A stretch of 64,000 bases of DNA from Salinispora pacifica CNR114 (GCF_000514775.1 NZ_AZWO01000021.1:43273-107272), one strand, 5' to 3'; counted from the stretch's first letter, positions 17,935 to 27,227 are shown. A program made the numbers and translations. The notes: generated from the letters alone by a model not told the origin.

Positions 17935-19032
17935 ATGAGCACCGAGACCACGGGCGCCGCCGCCCGAGACGAGGGGCCGCGCCCCGGCGATCCGGCCGAT
18001 TCTCCCTTCGTTCGCGCGTGCCGGCGCGAGCCCGGCCCGCACACTCCGGTCTGGTTCATGCGGCAGGCGGGCCGCTCACTGCCGGAGTACCGGAAGATCC
18101 GCGCGAACGTGGCGATGTTGGAGTCCTGTCGCCGGCCGGAACTGATTACCGAGATCACTCTCCAGCCGGTGCGTCGGCACGGGGTTGACGCGGCGATCCT
18201 CTTCAGTGACATCGTGGTGCCGGTCGCCGCCGCCGGGGTGGCGTTGGACATCGTCCCAGGCACCGGCCCGGTGGTGACCGATCCCGTCACCGCCGCGGCG
18301 GATGTGGAGCGGATCCGGCCGATCACCCGCGACGATGTTCACTATGTGGACGAAGCGGTCCGGATGCTGGTCGGAGAGCTGGGTGCGACCCCGCTGATCG
18401 GCTTCGCCGGCGCACCGTTCACCCTCGCCAGCTACCTCGTCGAGGGGGGCCCGTCGCGTAACCACACGAGGACCAAGGCCCTGATGTACGGCGACCCGGA
18501 CCTGTGGCACGCCCTGGCCGGCCGGCTCGCCGAGGTGGCGCTGGCGTTCCTGAAGGTGCAGATCGACGCCGGCGTCTCCGCCGTGCAGCTCTTCGACTCC
18601 TGGGCTGGCGCCCTCTCCGAGGCCGACTACCGCCGGTACGTGCTGCCGCACTCAGAGACGGTCCTCGCCGGCCTCGCCGACGCCGGCGTTCCGCGGATCC
18701 ACTTCGGGGTGGGCACCGGGGAACTGCTAGTCGCGATGGGCGAGGCCGGCGCCGACGTGGTCGGCGTTGACTGGCGTACGCCGTTGGATGTCGCCGCCCG
18801 CCGGGTCGGCCCGCAGCGGGCGGTGCAGGGAAACCTGGATCCGTGTCTGCTGTTCGCCCCGTGGCCGGTGCTTGAGGCCGAGGTCCGACGGGTGCTGGCG
18901 CAGGGGCGTGCCGCCCCCGGACACATCTTCAACCTCGGCCACGGGGTGCTACCGGAGACCGACCCCGACGTCCTGACCCGGCTGGTGGCCCTGGTCCACG
19001 ACTTGACCGCTCGGGAAAGCGGAAGGAGCTGA
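17935..19032 (+). CDS. hemE: uroporphyrinogen decarboxylase
   Basis: The 365-aa protein carries the two UROD signatures: [16 protein letters not shown] near residue 40 (Arg residues bind the substrate carboxylates) and [16 protein letters not shown] near 160. The catalytic Asp lies in ILFSDIVVP. It converts uroporphyrinogen III to coproporphyrinogen III in the cytosol. An in-frame GTG at 17917 would add six residues; neither start has an evident ribosome-binding site. It is first gene of hemE-hemY-hemQ and divergent from DUF3000. Confidence 0.95.
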   Translation: MSTETTGAAARDEGPRPGDPADSPFVRACRREPGPHTPVWFMRQAGRSLPEYRKIRANVAMLESCRRPELITEITLQPVRRHGVDAAILFSDIVVPVAAAGVALDIVPGTGPVVTDPVTAAADVERIRPITRDDVHYVDEAVRMLVGELGATPLIGFAGAPFTLASYLVEGGPSRNHTRTKALMYGDPDLWHALAGRLAEVALAFLKVQIDAGVSAVQLFDSWAGALSEADYRRYVLPHSETVLAGLADAGVPRIHFGVGTGELLVAMGEAGADVVGVDWRTPLDVAARRVGPQRAVQGNLDPCLLFAPWPVLEAEVRRVLAQGRAAPGHIFNLGHGVLPETDPDVLTRLVALVHDLTARESGRS

Positions 19033-19037
19033 GTGGC

Positions 19038-20447
19038 ATGGCGACACCGTGGCGGATCGCGGTGGTCGGCGGTGGCATCGCCGGCCTCGCCGCCGCCGTC
19101 CAGTTGAGGGACCACGTTCCCACCGACACCGAGGTGACGGTTTACGAGCGTAGCGACTCCCTCGGTGGCAAGCTGCGCACCGGCGAACTCGCCGGCGCTC
19201 CGGTGGAGTTCGGCGCGGAAGCGTTCCTGATGCGCGACGGCGCCGGTGGGGAGTCGGCGGCGGTGACCCTGATCCGCCGGGTGGGGTTGGCCGACAACAT
19301 CGTCCATCCCACCGTCGGGCAGGCGGCGCTCCTGGTCGGCGGTGAGCTGCACCCGCTGCCCCGGGGCACGCTGATCGGCGTACCCGGGGACCTCGCGGCG
19401 GTCGCGGCGGTGGCCCGCCCGACCGCGGAGGCCGATGTGGACACCGGTCGGCCGTTGCTCGCCCCCGACGCCGATGTCACGGTCGGCGAGCTGGTTCGGG
19501 CCAGACTGGGGGACGAGGTCGTCGACCGGTTGGTGGAGCCGATGCTCGGGGGCGTCTACGCCGGCCGCGCCGACGACCTCTCCCTGGCCGCCACCATGCC
19601 CGCGCTGACCCGAACCGCCCGGATCGAACACACCCTGGTCGGCGCGGTCCGCGCGGCGCAGGCGGCGGCGCCGCGGTCACCCGGTACGCCATTCTTCGGC
19701 ACCCTGGCCGGTGGTCTCAGCACCCTGGTCGAGGCCGCCGCGTCGACCAGCGGCGCCACGATCCGGCGGAACGCGACGGTCCGGGCGCTGACCCCGGCCG
19801 GCGCGGGCTGGCGCCTGACCATCGGCCCGAACGGCGACGCGGAGCAGGTCCACGCCGACGCCGTGGTGCTGGCGGTGCCGGCCCGGCCGGCGGGGCGGCT
19901 GCTCGCCGATGTCGCCCCGGCCGCCGCCGAGAACGTCGGTGACCTGGCCTACGCCAGCATCGCCCTGGTCACCCTCGCGTTGCCGGCGACGGAGCTGCCC
20001 GGGCTCTCCGGCCTCCTGGTCCCGGTCGGCGAGGGGCTGCTGATGAAGGCGTCCACCTTCTTCACCACCAAGTGGGGGCACCTGCGCCGGCCCGACGGGT
20101 TGACCCTGGTCCGGGCCTCGATCGGCCGGTACGGGGACGAGGCGCAGCTGCAGCGCCCCGACGGGGAGCTCGTCGACACCGTGTACCGGGAACTGTCGGC
20201 GGTGCTCGGTGCCGAGCTGCCCACCCCCATCGCCACCCACGTGCAGCGCTGGGGTGGGTCACTGCCGCAGTACGCGCCAGGCCACCTGGAGCGGGTGGCG
20301 TCGGCGCGGGCGACGCTGCGGGCGCAGCGGCCAACCCTCGCGTTGGCGGGAGCCGGCTACGACGGCGTCGGGATTCCGGTCTGTATCCGTTCCGGCGCGG
20401 CGGCGGCCGACGAGATCATCACTGCACTGAAGGGTTCCGGGATATGA
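19038..20447 (+). CDS. hemY: coproporphyrinogen III oxidase (HemY/CgoX type)
   Basis: The 469-aa FAD protein has a dinucleotide-binding motif [15 protein letters not shown] at residues 8-22, [17 protein letters not shown] for the ribityl contacts, and the C-terminal FAD motif [19 protein letters not shown]. In Gram-positive bacteria this enzyme oxidises coproporphyrinogen III to coproporphyrin III, as expected with HemQ next door. The AAGGAG ribosome-binding site lies in the hemE stop region, 5 nt after which hemY starts. Its stop overlaps the hemQ start as ATGA. Confidence 0.93.
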   Translation: MATPWRIAVVGGGIAGLAAAVQLRDHVPTDTEVTVYERSDSLGGKLRTGELAGAPVEFGAEAFLMRDGAGGESAAVTLIRRVGLADNIVHPTVGQAALLVGGELHPLPRGTLIGVPGDLAAVAAVARPTAEADVDTGRPLLAPDADVTVGELVRARLGDEVVDRLVEPMLGGVYAGRADDLSLAATMPALTRTARIEHTLVGAVRAAQAAAPRSPGTPFFGTLAGGLSTLVEAAASTSGATIRRNATVRALTPAGAGWRLTIGPNGDAEQVHADAVVLAVPARPAGRLLADVAPAAAENVGDLAYASIALVTLALPATELPGLSGLLVPVGEGLLMKASTFFTTKWGHLRRPDGLTLVRASIGRYGDEAQLQRPDGELVDTVYRELSAVLGAELPTPIATHVQRWGGSLPQYAPGHLERVASARATLRAQRPTLALAGAGYDGVGIPVCIRSGAAAADEIITALKGSGI

Positions 20448-21145
20448 CCGAGCAGACCAACGCGGCCCGACTGAACGAGCTGAACGCGACGATCCGGTAC
20501 ACCATGTGGTCGGTGTATCGGGCGAACCACGCCCTGCCGTCACTACGCGAGAACGTCACCGCCGAGGCGACCGCCTTCTTCGACGAACTGGCCGGCGAGG
20601 ACGTGACCATCCGGGGCACGTACGACGTGGCCGGGCTGCGCGCCGACGCCGACCTGATGATCTGGTGGCACTCCTCGTCGAGTGACGCGCTCCAGGACGC
20701 GTACCTGCGGTTCCGGCGTACCACGCTGGGGCGGGCGTTGACCCCGGTCTGGTCCCAGCTCGGGCTGCACCGGCCGGCGGAGTTCAACAAGAGCCACGTT
20801 CCGGCGTTCCTCGCCGGTGAGCAGGCCCGGGACTACCTCTGCGTGTACCCCTTCGTCCGCTCGTACGAGTGGTATCTGCTGCCGGACGCGGAGCGGCGGG
20901 AGCTGCTGGCCGAGCATGGCGGGATGGCCCGCGGCTACCCCGACGTGCGGGCCAACACGGTCTCCTCGTTCGCCCTCGGTGACTACGAGTGGTTGCTCGC
21001 CTTCGAAGCCGACGAGTTGCACCGCATCGTTGACCTGATGCGGGACCTGCGGGCGTCCCGCGCCCGCCGGCACGTCCGGGAGGAGATCCCGTTCTACACC
21101 GGCCGGCGCCGCGAGATCGCCGACATCATCGCCAGCCTGCCCTGA
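20444..21145 (+). CDS. hemQ: coproheme decarboxylase HemQ (ChdC, chlorite-dismutase family)
   Basis: The 233-aa protein is the usual length for actinobacterial HemQ. It has the N-terminal [12 protein letters not shown] strand, the heme-ligand region [14 protein letters not shown], and the aromatic core [13 protein letters not shown] containing the Tyr expected to form the radical in propionate decarboxylation. It ends in [14 protein letters not shown]. It catalyses the last step of the coproporphyrin-dependent pathway, coproheme to heme b. The ATG at 20444 overlaps the hemY stop, so the start is clear. Confidence 0.95.
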   Translation: MTEQTNAARLNELNATIRYTMWSVYRANHALPSLRENVTAEATAFFDELAGEDVTIRGTYDVAGLRADADLMIWWHSSSSDALQDAYLRFRRTTLGRALTPVWSQLGLHRPAEFNKSHVPAFLAGEQARDYLCVYPFVRSYEWYLLPDAERRELLAEHGGMARGYPDVRANTVSSFALGDYEWLLAFEADELHRIVDLMRDLRASRARRHVREEIPFYTGRRREIADIIASLP

Positions 21146-21158
21146 GCGTGCCGCCCGC

Positions 21159-21237
21159 CCCACCCGGCGGTACGGCAGCGGCCCGGCCGGCTGCGCCGCT
21201 TTGGCAGCCGGGGGGCCTCGGCTGACCGTCGGGTGGG
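21159..21237 (+). terminator. long imperfect hairpin after hemQ
   Basis: CCCACCCGGCGGT at 21159-21171 pairs with ACCGTCGGGTGGG at 21225-21237 with one G-T wobble, and further GC-rich pairing is possible inside. It lies 13 nt after the hemQ stop and 17 nt before the stop of the opposing SnoaL-like gene, so it could terminate both. Confidence 0.6.
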
Positions 21238-21253
21238 TAGGACGTGCGGGGGG

Positions 21254-21622
21254 TCAATCCGAGGTGGGCGTGGTGAACTCCGGCTGGTCGAGCACCCGTA
21301 GCCAGGACCCGTCGGGTTGGCGGCGGACGACCTGCGCCCGAGCGCCCGCGCCGTCGCTCGGCGGCGTGGAGGTGAGGGCGAGGTCGCCGCAGACCAGCGT
21401 GGGCAGCGGCGCTTCCGGGGTGAATTGTGGCCGGTTGGCGAGCACCTCCTCCCACAGGGCCTGGATTGCCGCGCGCCCGACGGTCTGCTGGCCGGGCGGG
21501 TAGGCCATGACCGCGTCCGGTTCGTAGAGCGCGGCGACGCCCGCGGCGTCGCCGGCGTTGGAGCGTTCGACGAACAGCCGGGTGAGGTCCTCGGGCTGCA
21601 TCGCTTTCGTACGGTCCGACAT
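21254..21622 (-). CDS. SnoaL-like / NTF2-fold protein
   Basis: The 122-aa protein has the YybH/SnoaL-type pattern: LTRLFVERSNAGDAAGVAAL, LYEPDAVMAYPPG, GRAAIQALWEEVLA and a final beta sheet WLRVLDQPEFTTP. Such proteins form a cone-shaped alpha+beta fold that may bind or isomerise small molecules. The ATG follows AGAGGA. It is divergent from a LysR regulator 127 bp away, which makes it a likely target of that regulator. Confidence 0.75.
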   Translation of the reverse strand: MSDRTKAMQPEDLTRLFVERSNAGDAAGVAALYEPDAVMAYPPGQQTVGRAAIQALWEEVLANRPQFTPEAPLPTLVCGDLALTSTPPSDGAGARAQVVRRQPDGSWLRVLDQPEFTTPTSD

Positions 21623-21735
21623 GGTGTTCCTCTCGATGTTTCCGGTGGAGCGAAGCGTTTCGTTCGGCGCTTGCCTCCAGAACCAAGCGTGCCTTCGGTG
21701 ACATCAGAAGTCCAACAGATAGTTCTTATGCGAGC

Positions 21736-21741
21736 TAGAAT
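21736..21741 (+). promoter_or_regulatory. possible -10 hexamer of the LysR gene
   Basis: TAGAAT lies eight bases before the LysR ATG with no ribosome-binding site between, consistent with a leaderless transcript. The divergent 21623-21749 stretch is AT-richer than its surroundings and would hold the LysR binding site. I could not define a convincing T-N11-A palindrome. Confidence 0.35.
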
Positions 21742-21749
21742 CTCTCGTT

Positions 21750-22655
21750 ATGGAACTGAGGCAGCTGGAATACTTCGTCGCAGTCGCCGAGGAGGCCAGC
21801 TTCACCCGTGCCGCCGAGCGGGTGCGGATCAGCCAACCCGGAGTGAGTGCTCAGATCCGCGAGCTCGAACGCGAAGTCGGCGCCACCCTCATCGACCGCT
21901 CCACCCGAAGGGCGAGCCTCACCGATGCCGGCCGGGCCGCACTCGAACACGCCCGGGCCGCGCTCGCCTGTTCTGACGCGATGAAGCAGGCGGTCGGCGA
22001 CGTGGTCGGACTCATCCGCGGTCGGCTCACCGTCGGCATGGTCATCGGGTGCACCATCACCCCGTTCTTCGACGCCCTGGCGGCGTTCCACCACGCGCAC
22101 CCCGGCGTGGAGATCACCCTGCTCGAGCACCACTCGGCCCGGCTCCTCCAGGACGTCCAGGCCGGTGCTGTCGACCTCGCTCTCATCGGCACCGCCGATC
22201 CCACGCCGGCCGGGTCGAACTCCCTCACGATCATCAGCGAGCCACTCGTCGCCCTCGTCCCACCCGGGCATCTCCTCGCCCAGAAAGCGGCCGTGACCGT
22301 GGCCGAACTCGCCGACCACCCACTGGTGTGCATGCCCGAGGGCACCGGCATCCGTACCGTCCTCGACCGGGCCTGCACCCAACACCGCGTCCGACCGGCC
22401 ATCAGCGTCCAGGCCAGCGCCGCGGACGCCATCGCCGACCTCGCCGCCCGCGGGCTGGGCGTGGCCGTCCTCGCCGAGTCCATGTCGTGGGACCACCACG
22501 GCCGCCTGATCGCGCTGCCGATCGTCGACATCGACGAGCCAGCCCTGCTGGCCCTGGTCTGGAGCGGCACGCAGAGCCCAGCCCTCGATCGACTGGTCCG
22601 ACACTGCCGCGACACCTTCGCTACCGGGCCGGGATCCCGGGCGCTGGCCCGGTAG
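21750..22655 (+). CDS. LysR-family transcriptional regulator
   Basis: The 301-aa protein begins MELRQLEYFVAVAEEASFTR, with the LysR winged helix-turn-helix (AAERVRISQPGVSAQIRELE) at about residues 20-40. A linker helix and a two-lobed periplasmic-binding-like effector domain follow (LTVGMVIGCTITPF onward). It is a full-length member. It is transcribed divergently from the SnoaL-like gene and so probably controls it and itself. The effector cannot be predicted. Confidence 0.9.
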   Translation: MELRQLEYFVAVAEEASFTRAAERVRISQPGVSAQIRELEREVGATLIDRSTRRASLTDAGRAALEHARAALACSDAMKQAVGDVVGLIRGRLTVGMVIGCTITPFFDALAAFHHAHPGVEITLLEHHSARLLQDVQAGAVDLALIGTADPTPAGSNSLTIISEPLVALVPPGHLLAQKAAVTVAELADHPLVCMPEGTGIRTVLDRACTQHRVRPAISVQASAADAIADLAARGLGVAVLAESMSWDHHGRLIALPIVDIDEPALLALVWSGTQSPALDRLVRHCRDTFATGPGSRALAR

Positions 22656-22669
22656 CGATCCGCGGTGTG

Positions 22670-23122
22670 CTACGCCGCCGGGGCGTTCCGGCGCATCGGC
22701 GTGTGTCGAATGCCGTCCTCGAGGTACTCCGGCCCGGTGACCGTGAACCCGTGTCGGGTGTAGAAGTCGACCAGCTGTGACTGCGCTTCGAGGGTGCACG
22801 GGCTCTCGCCGACCTCCACGAGGGCCGCGGTCATCAGCTGGCCCGCGTACCCCGCGCCGCGTACCTCCTTCGCCACCACCACCCGGCCGATCTGTCGCTG
22901 ACCGTCCGGACCGGCCAAGATCCGCAGGTACGCCACCGGCGCCCCGGCCTGCTCCAGCCAGAGATGGCGGGTGCCCGGCTCCACGTCCCGGCCGTCCAGC
23001 TCCGGGTACGGGCACTCCTGCTCCACCACGAACACGTCCACGCGTAGCCGGAGCAGGTCATGGAAGGCGCGGGCGGACAGGTCGGCGAAGGAAGCGGTCC
23101 GGAGCTCAGTGGTGGGCAGCAT
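22670..23122 (-). CDS. ElaA-family GNAT acetyltransferase
   Basis: The 150-aa protein starts LRTASFADLSARAFHDLLRL and contains LRVDVFVVEQECPYPELDG, the hallmark of ElaA-type GNATs, then the acetyl-CoA motif IGRVVVAKEVRGAGYAGQL and the C-terminal FYTRHGFTVTGPEYLEDGI. The function in vivo is unknown. Its first 17 nt overlap the 3' end of the ccdA-like gene on the same strand, so it may be the last cistron of the tlpA-ccdA operon. Confidence 0.85.
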   Translation of the reverse strand: MLPTTELRTASFADLSARAFHDLLRLRVDVFVVEQECPYPELDGRDVEPGTRHLWLEQAGAPVAYLRILAGPDGQRQIGRVVVAKEVRGAGYAGQLMTAALVEVGESPCTLEAQSQLVDFYTRHGFTVTGPEYLEDGIRHTPMRRNAPAA

Positions 23123-24089
23123 CCTGCGATGGTAGATCGCTGCCCGATGCCGATGCCGATGCCGATGCCGATGCCGATGCCGATGCCGATGCCGATGCCG
23201 ATGCCGATGCCGATGCCGATGCCGGCTGCCGGGCGGCGGAGCGCCGCCGGCGAAGCAGCGTGCCGGCGACCGCCACCGCGAGCAGCGCGGCGACCGCGGC
23301 CCCGATCGTCCACGGGCCCAGACCGTCCACCCACCCGCTGATCGTGGCCTGCACCCGACCGGCCGCGTCGATCACCGGGTCGTTGACGTCGCCGCCGGCG
23401 AAGAGTCGGATCTCGTACCAGCCGTACCAGGCGACGTAGCCGCCGGTCAGCACCAGGAGCAGGCCGGCGACCCGGCCGAGCAGCGGCCCGGCCCGCCGGG
23501 TGCGCCGGACCAGAGACTCCCGGGCCAGCGCGACCGCGAGCGCGGCGGCGCCGACCATCAGCCCCATCCCGACCGCGTACGCGACGAAGAGCCCGGCCCC
23601 GGCGAGCGGGCTACCCGCCCGGAATCCAGCGACCACCACGGCCAGGAACGGTCCGATGGTGCAGCCGAGGGAGGCGATCGCGTAGGCCGCACCGAAGAGA
23701 ACCATCGATCCAAAGCTGCGCCGAACCTCGGGACCGTTGGCGATCCGGGGGGCGAAGGTCGGTAGCGCCCGGCCCGCGGCGAGCCAGCCGCCGGTGGCGA
23801 CCAGGGCGAGCCCGATCGCGACCGACACCCAGGGCAGGCGGCTGGCCAGGGCGTCGGCGGCGGGGCCGGCGAGGAGCCCGAACCCACCGAAGACGGCGAC
23901 GAAGCCGAGGGTCATGGCGGCCGTCAGGGCCAACGCCCGACCCACCGGCGCGAGCGGCCCGCGACCGTCCGCCGGGCTGTCCCCCAGCACCAGCATCGAC
24001 AGGTACGCCGGCAGCAGCGCGAAGCCGCACGGGTTGACGGCGGCGAGCAGCCCGGCGCCGAGCGCGAGACCGTAGGGGGCGTCAACCAT
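23106..24089 (-). CDS. ccdA: CcdA/DsbD-type thiol-redox membrane protein with Ser-Ala repeat tail
   Basis: 327 aa with about seven to eight membrane helices. The family hallmarks are the first redox Cys in AAVNPCGFALLPAYLS (residue ~21) and the second in IASLGCTIGPFLAVV. It should carry reducing equivalents across the membrane to the thioredoxin-like lipoprotein TlpA, whose stop codon lies one base before this ATG. After the last helix the protein ends in RRRRSAARQ and then about 13 Ser-Ala dipeptides encoded by a hexanucleotide microsatellite. The tail is expected to be cytoplasmic or periplasmic and disordered. Confidence 0.85.
   Translation of the reverse strand: MVDAPYGLALGAGLLAAVNPCGFALLPAYLSMLVLGDSPADGRGPLAPVGRALALTAAMTLGFVAVFGGFGLLAGPAADALASRLPWVSVAIGLALVATGGWLAAGRALPTFAPRIANGPEVRRSFGSMVLFGAAYAIASLGCTIGPFLAVVVAGFRAGSPLAGAGLFVAYAVGMGLMVGAAALAVALARESLVRRTRRAGPLLGRVAGLLLVLTGGYVAWYGWYEIRLFAGGDVNDPVIDAAGRVQATISGWVDGLGPWTIGAAVAALLAVAVAGTLLRRRRSAARQPASASASASASASASASASASASASASGSDLPSQDAAHH
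23144..23221. repeat. hexanucleotide microsatellite (CCGATG)13 inside ccdA
   Basis: Thirteen perfect copies of the 6-bp unit CCGATG. On the minus strand they encode the Ala-Ser repeat near the C-terminus of the CcdA-like protein. The unit is a multiple of three, so copy-number changes would lengthen or shorten the tail without shifting the frame. Confidence 0.98.
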
Positions 24090-24090
24090 C

Positions 24091-24672
24091 TCAGGTCAGC
24101 TCCGCGACCCGCTCGCGTAGGTCGGCCTGGGAGAGCGAACCCTTGTGGACGACCTTGCCGGTGGAGTCCAGCAGCACGTAGTACTGCTGCGAGACCACCT
24201 CGAACCGCTGCCACACCTCGCCCGCGTCGTCGGCCAGCTGTGGGAAGCCCTCGATGCCCGTGTCCTGAGCGAATCGGCGCATCGCGTCGTCACCGCTGCC
24301 GAGCCCGGCCACCCCGACCACGTTCACCCGGTCGGCGTTCTCCCGCTGCACGGCCGTCACCGAGTCGGCCTCGCCCCGGCACGTGGGGCACCAGGCGGCC
24401 CAGAACCAGAAGACGGTGGGCTTGCCGGCGAGGCTGGCCCCCGTGAACGTGTCACCGTCGATGGTGCGGGCGGTGAAGTCGAGGGTCTGCGGCACCTCGG
24501 CTGCTGGCTCGCCGGTCGGGCTCGCCGCGGTGCTGGCGGGCGCGCTGCTGGACGCGGTCGTCGGGGCGGGGGTGGGCTCGTCACCCGCGGCGGTGTCCTC
24601 GGAGCTCCCGCAGGCGGAGAGCGCCAGAACTATGGTTAGTGCGATCGGGATTGACCGGGTCATGGTGGGCAT
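24091..24672 (-). CDS. TlpA/ResA-like thioredoxin-fold lipoprotein
   Basis: 193 aa. A lipoprotein signal (ALTIVLALSAC, lipidated Cys at 21) is followed by a Ser/Thr/Ala/Pro linker to about residue 60 and an AhpC/TSA-Redoxin-type domain with the active site WCPTC (C95, C98) and VFWFWAAWCP. It acts outside the membrane, reducing or isomerising exported thiols, with electrons from the CcdA-like protein encoded one base downstream. An internal start at 24663 (MTRSIPIA) is also possible. Confidence 0.88.
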   Translation of the reverse strand: MPTMTRSIPIALTIVLALSACGSSEDTAAGDEPTPAPTTASSSAPASTAASPTGEPAAEVPQTLDFTARTIDGDTFTGASLAGKPTVFWFWAAWCPTCRGEADSVTAVQRENADRVNVVGVAGLGSGDDAMRRFAQDTGIEGFPQLADDAGEVWQRFEVVSQQYYVLLDSTGKVVHKGSLSQADLRERVAELT

Positions 24673-24813
24673 GTCCGGATGTTAGCCCGGGTGCGGCACC
24701 GGGTCTTCTTACCGCTCGCTAACGTCGGCGTCCCAAACGCCACCCGGCTGTCTCCGCCTGGAAGCCGCTACCTGGAGTGATCAGCCGGCCCCTGCCCTGC
24801 TGTCCCCGTTCGC

Positions 24814-25074
24814 TCAGGATGGTCGGGCTCCGACCGAGTCGCGGACCTGGGCGCCCTCGGTTCCCTCCTTGCGCCGGGCACAGTTCGCGCAGCAGAAGAA
24901 GCGGCCGGAGACCTCGACGCCGTGGCCTACGATCTTGACCTGGCATTGTTCGCAGATCGGAGCCAGCTTGTGCGCGGCGCACTCGAAGCTGTCAAAGGTG
25001 TGCACGTCACCGCTGATCGTACGCACCTCAAAGGTCAACCAGTAATCATTCTCGCAAACCTCACAGGTTGCCAT
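24814..25074 (-). CDS. small zinc-ribbon protein (prokaryotic metallothionein-like annotation)
   Basis: 86 aa with nine Cys in a CxxC arrangement: CEVCEND at the start, FECAAH, ICEQCQ and FFCCANCARR. The pattern matches a widespread actinobacterial small protein often annotated as a metallothionein; more likely it is a structural zinc-ribbon protein. The C-terminal 15 residues are non-conserved-looking. It is monocistronic. The stretch 24673-24813 on its 3' side shows no gene. Confidence 0.7.
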   Translation of the reverse strand: MATCEVCENDYWLTFEVRTISGDVHTFDSFECAAHKLAPICEQCQVKIVGHGVEVSGRFFCCANCARRKEGTEGAQVRDSVGARPS

Positions 25075-25241
25075 GCTATTCCCCCAGAGTATGGATTCCG
25101 GAGATAAGCGTTAAACATCGAATCGGCGCCGGCAACCGGAATCGGTAAACCGGGAGGGCCGATCGACATCCGGGTGCGCGGCCAGCCGGGTGGCTTCGCC
25201 CCGACGGCAGCGGTGCGCCCTGCTCCGGTTGGCCGGCGCCG

Positions 25242-25652
25242 TCAGGACTCGTGGGGCTTCAGCCGGAGGGACACCGAGTTCACACAGTGCCGGGTGTCCT
25301 TCGGGGTGAAGCCCTCACCGGTGAAGACGTGCCCCAGGTGGCTGTCGCAGCGGGCACAGCGGATCTCCGTCCGGACCATGCCCATACTCCGGTCCTCGAC
25401 CTCCCGAACCCGTCCGGGAATGGCGTCGTCGAAGCTCGGCCAGCCGCAGTGGGAGTCGAACTTCGTATCGCTGGCGAACAACTCCTGGTCGCAGGCGCGG
25501 CAGTGGTAGACCCCCGGGGTCCTGGTGCTCACGTACTCACCGCTCCCCGGGGCCTCGGTGCCGCGCTCCCGCAGCACCCGGAACTCCTCGGGGCTGAGCC
25601 GGACCCGCCACTCGTCCTCGGTGCGGGGCAGTTCGCTGTCGTCGAGACTCAC
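25242..25652 (-). CDS. msrB: peptide methionine-(R)-sulfoxide reductase
   Basis: The 136-aa protein has the full MsrB pattern: structural zinc Cys pairs CRAC (51/54) and CARC (99/102), GWPSFDDAI, GHVFTGEG, and the catalytic Cys in RHCVNSVSLR (C123). Cys69 in SHCGWPS may act as the resolving Cys. It reduces methionine-R-sulfoxide in proteins using thioredoxin. It is divergent from the LigD-like gene, with 47 bp between. Confidence 0.95.
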   Translation of the reverse strand: MSLDDSELPRTEDEWRVRLSPEEFRVLRERGTEAPGSGEYVSTRTPGVYHCRACDQELFASDTKFDSHCGWPSFDDAIPGRVREVEDRSMGMVRTEIRCARCDSHLGHVFTGEGFTPKDTRHCVNSVSLRLKPHES

Positions 25653-25699
25653 CCGCCAACAGTACGTCGAAGGTCGGAGTCATCGCATATGGTCGCGCA

Positions 25700-26725
25700 A
25701 TGGGTGGCACGAGGGCCGCAGCCGAAGAGATCGAGGTCGCCGGGCGGCGGGTCCGGCTGAGCAGCCCCGAGCGGGTGGTTTTCCCACAACGGGGCTACAC
25801 CAAGGCCGACGTCTTCCACTACTACCTCGCCGTCGGTCCGGGCATCATGCGGGCGCTCGGCGAGCGGCCGACCACCCTGCAACGCTTCCCCGACGGGATC
25901 GAGGGGGAGGCCTTCTTCCAGAAGCGGGTGCCGGCGCGCGGGGTGCCACCCTGGGTTCGCACCGCGCAGATCAGCTTCCCCAGCGGCCGGAAGGCGGCCG
26001 AGCTCTGCCCGGCTGATCTGGCTCACGTGGCGTGGGCAGCCCAGATGGGCACCGTGGTCTTTCACCCGTGGCCGGTGCGTGCCGGCGACCCGGACCACCC
26101 CGACGAGCTGCGGATCGACCTCGACCCGCAGCCCGGCACCGACTTCGCCGACGCGGCGGAAGCGGCGGCCGAGCTCCGCGGGATCCTGGCCGAGCTGGGT
26201 GTCCCCGGTTGGCCGAAGACCTCCGGCGGTCGGGGCGTCCACGTCTATCTGCGGATCCAGCCGCGCTGGACCTTCGTCGAGGTCCGCCGGGCGACCATCG
26301 CCCTGGCCCGGGAGCTGGAACGGCGCCGCCCCGAGCTGGTCACCACCGCGTGGTGGAAGGAGGAGCGTGGCGCCCGGGTCTTCGTCGACTACAACCAGAT
26401 GGCCCGGGACCGGACGATCGCGTGCGCGTACTCGCTGCGGGCCAACGCCCGCGCCACCGCCTCCGCGCCGCTGGCCTGGGACGAGTTGGCCGACGCCGAG
26501 CCGGACGACTTCGACCTGCGCAGCGTGCCGGCGCGGCTGGCCGAGCGCGGTGACCCGCACGCCGGCATCGATGACGCCCCGTGGGACCTCACGCCGCTGC
26601 TGGAGTGGGTCGAGCGGGACGCCGCGAACGGGCAGGGCGACCTGCCCTACCCGCCGGAACACCCCAAGATGCCCGGCGAGCCGAAGCGGGTGCAGCCGTC
26701 CAAGGACCGCGACCGCCCCCGCTGA
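25700..26725 (+). CDS. LigD-type DNA polymerase/primase domain protein
   Basis: The 341-aa stand-alone archaeo-eukaryotic primase-type polymerase has SSPERVVFPQRGYTKADVFH at the N-terminus, the catalytic LRIDLDPQPGTDF (DxD), KTSGGRGVHVYLRI and the third carboxylate in VFVDYNQMARDRT. It lacks the ligase and phosphoesterase domains of full LigD, as is common in actinobacteria, where separate ligases accompany it. The expected role is gap filling or ribonucleotide insertion in end joining or excision repair. A LigC-type ligase lies 2.1 kb away on the other strand. Confidence 0.9.
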   Translation: MGGTRAAAEEIEVAGRRVRLSSPERVVFPQRGYTKADVFHYYLAVGPGIMRALGERPTTLQRFPDGIEGEAFFQKRVPARGVPPWVRTAQISFPSGRKAAELCPADLAHVAWAAQMGTVVFHPWPVRAGDPDHPDELRIDLDPQPGTDFADAAEAAAELRGILAELGVPGWPKTSGGRGVHVYLRIQPRWTFVEVRRATIALARELERRRPELVTTAWWKEERGARVFVDYNQMARDRTIACAYSLRANARATASAPLAWDELADAEPDDFDLRSVPARLAERGDPHAGIDDAPWDLTPLLEWVERDAANGQGDLPYPPEHPKMPGEPKRVQPSKDRDRPR

Positions 26726-26729
26726 GCCG

Positions 26730-27182
26730 TCACAGCGGCAGCTTCATGCCCTCGTGGCTGGCGACGAAACCGAGGCCCAGATAGAAGCGGTGCGCCTCCT
26801 GCCGGGACTTGTCGGTCGTCAGCTGGACCAGCGCACACCCACGCGCCCGCGCCTGGTCGATCGCCCAGGCCATCAGCTGCCGGCCCAGCCCCCGTCCGCG
26901 TTGGTCGGAGCGGACCCGGACCGACTCGATCAACTGTCGCTCGGCGCCGTGCCGGCTGAGCCCAGGAATGTAGGTGAGCTGCATGCAGCCCAGCACCTCG
27001 CCGCCGGCCTCGGCGACGACGAGCTGGTTGCGCGGGTCGGCCATGATTGCCGCGAACGCCCGCTCGTAGCGGGCGTCAACCTGCCCCACCTCCCGGGTGC
27101 GCCCCAGCCGGTCGTCGGTGAGCAGGTCGAGCACGGCGGGCAGGTCGACCCGGACCGCCTCTCGGAAGATCACGTCGCTCAT
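26730..27182 (-). CDS. GNAT-family N-acetyltransferase
   Basis: About 150 aa. The N-terminus VIFREAVRVDLPAVLDLL, the acetyl-CoA motif (IESVRVRSDQRGRGLGRQL) and the C-terminal RFYLGLGFVASHEGMKL are typical of single-domain GNATs of the AAC(6')/YitI-like type. I chose the ATG at 27182; an upstream in-frame ATG at 27200 gives six more residues. It is convergent with the LigD-like gene (stops 4 nt apart). Confidence 0.82.
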   Translation of the reverse strand: MSDVIFREAVRVDLPAVLDLLTDDRLGRTREVGQVDARYERAFAAIMADPRNQLVVAEAGGEVLGCMQLTYIPGLSRHGAERQLIESVRVRSDQRGRGLGRQLMAWAIDQARARGCALVQLTTDKSRQEAHRFYLGLGFVASHEGMKLPL

Positions 27183-27227
27183 CCGGGGAGGATGACACAA
27201 CGGCGGGCGCCCCGGCCACGACCGAGG

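Noticed and set aside
23060..23341. Plus-strand frame with a PMPMPM run
   Set aside because: It is the opposite-strand reading of the CCGATG microsatellite. The CcdA frame on the minus strand has the real family motifs.
24719..24982. 87-aa minus-strand frame overlapping the zinc-ribbon gene
   Set aside because: The competing 86-aa frame has the conserved CxxC pattern; this one is Arg/Gly-rich shadow sequence.
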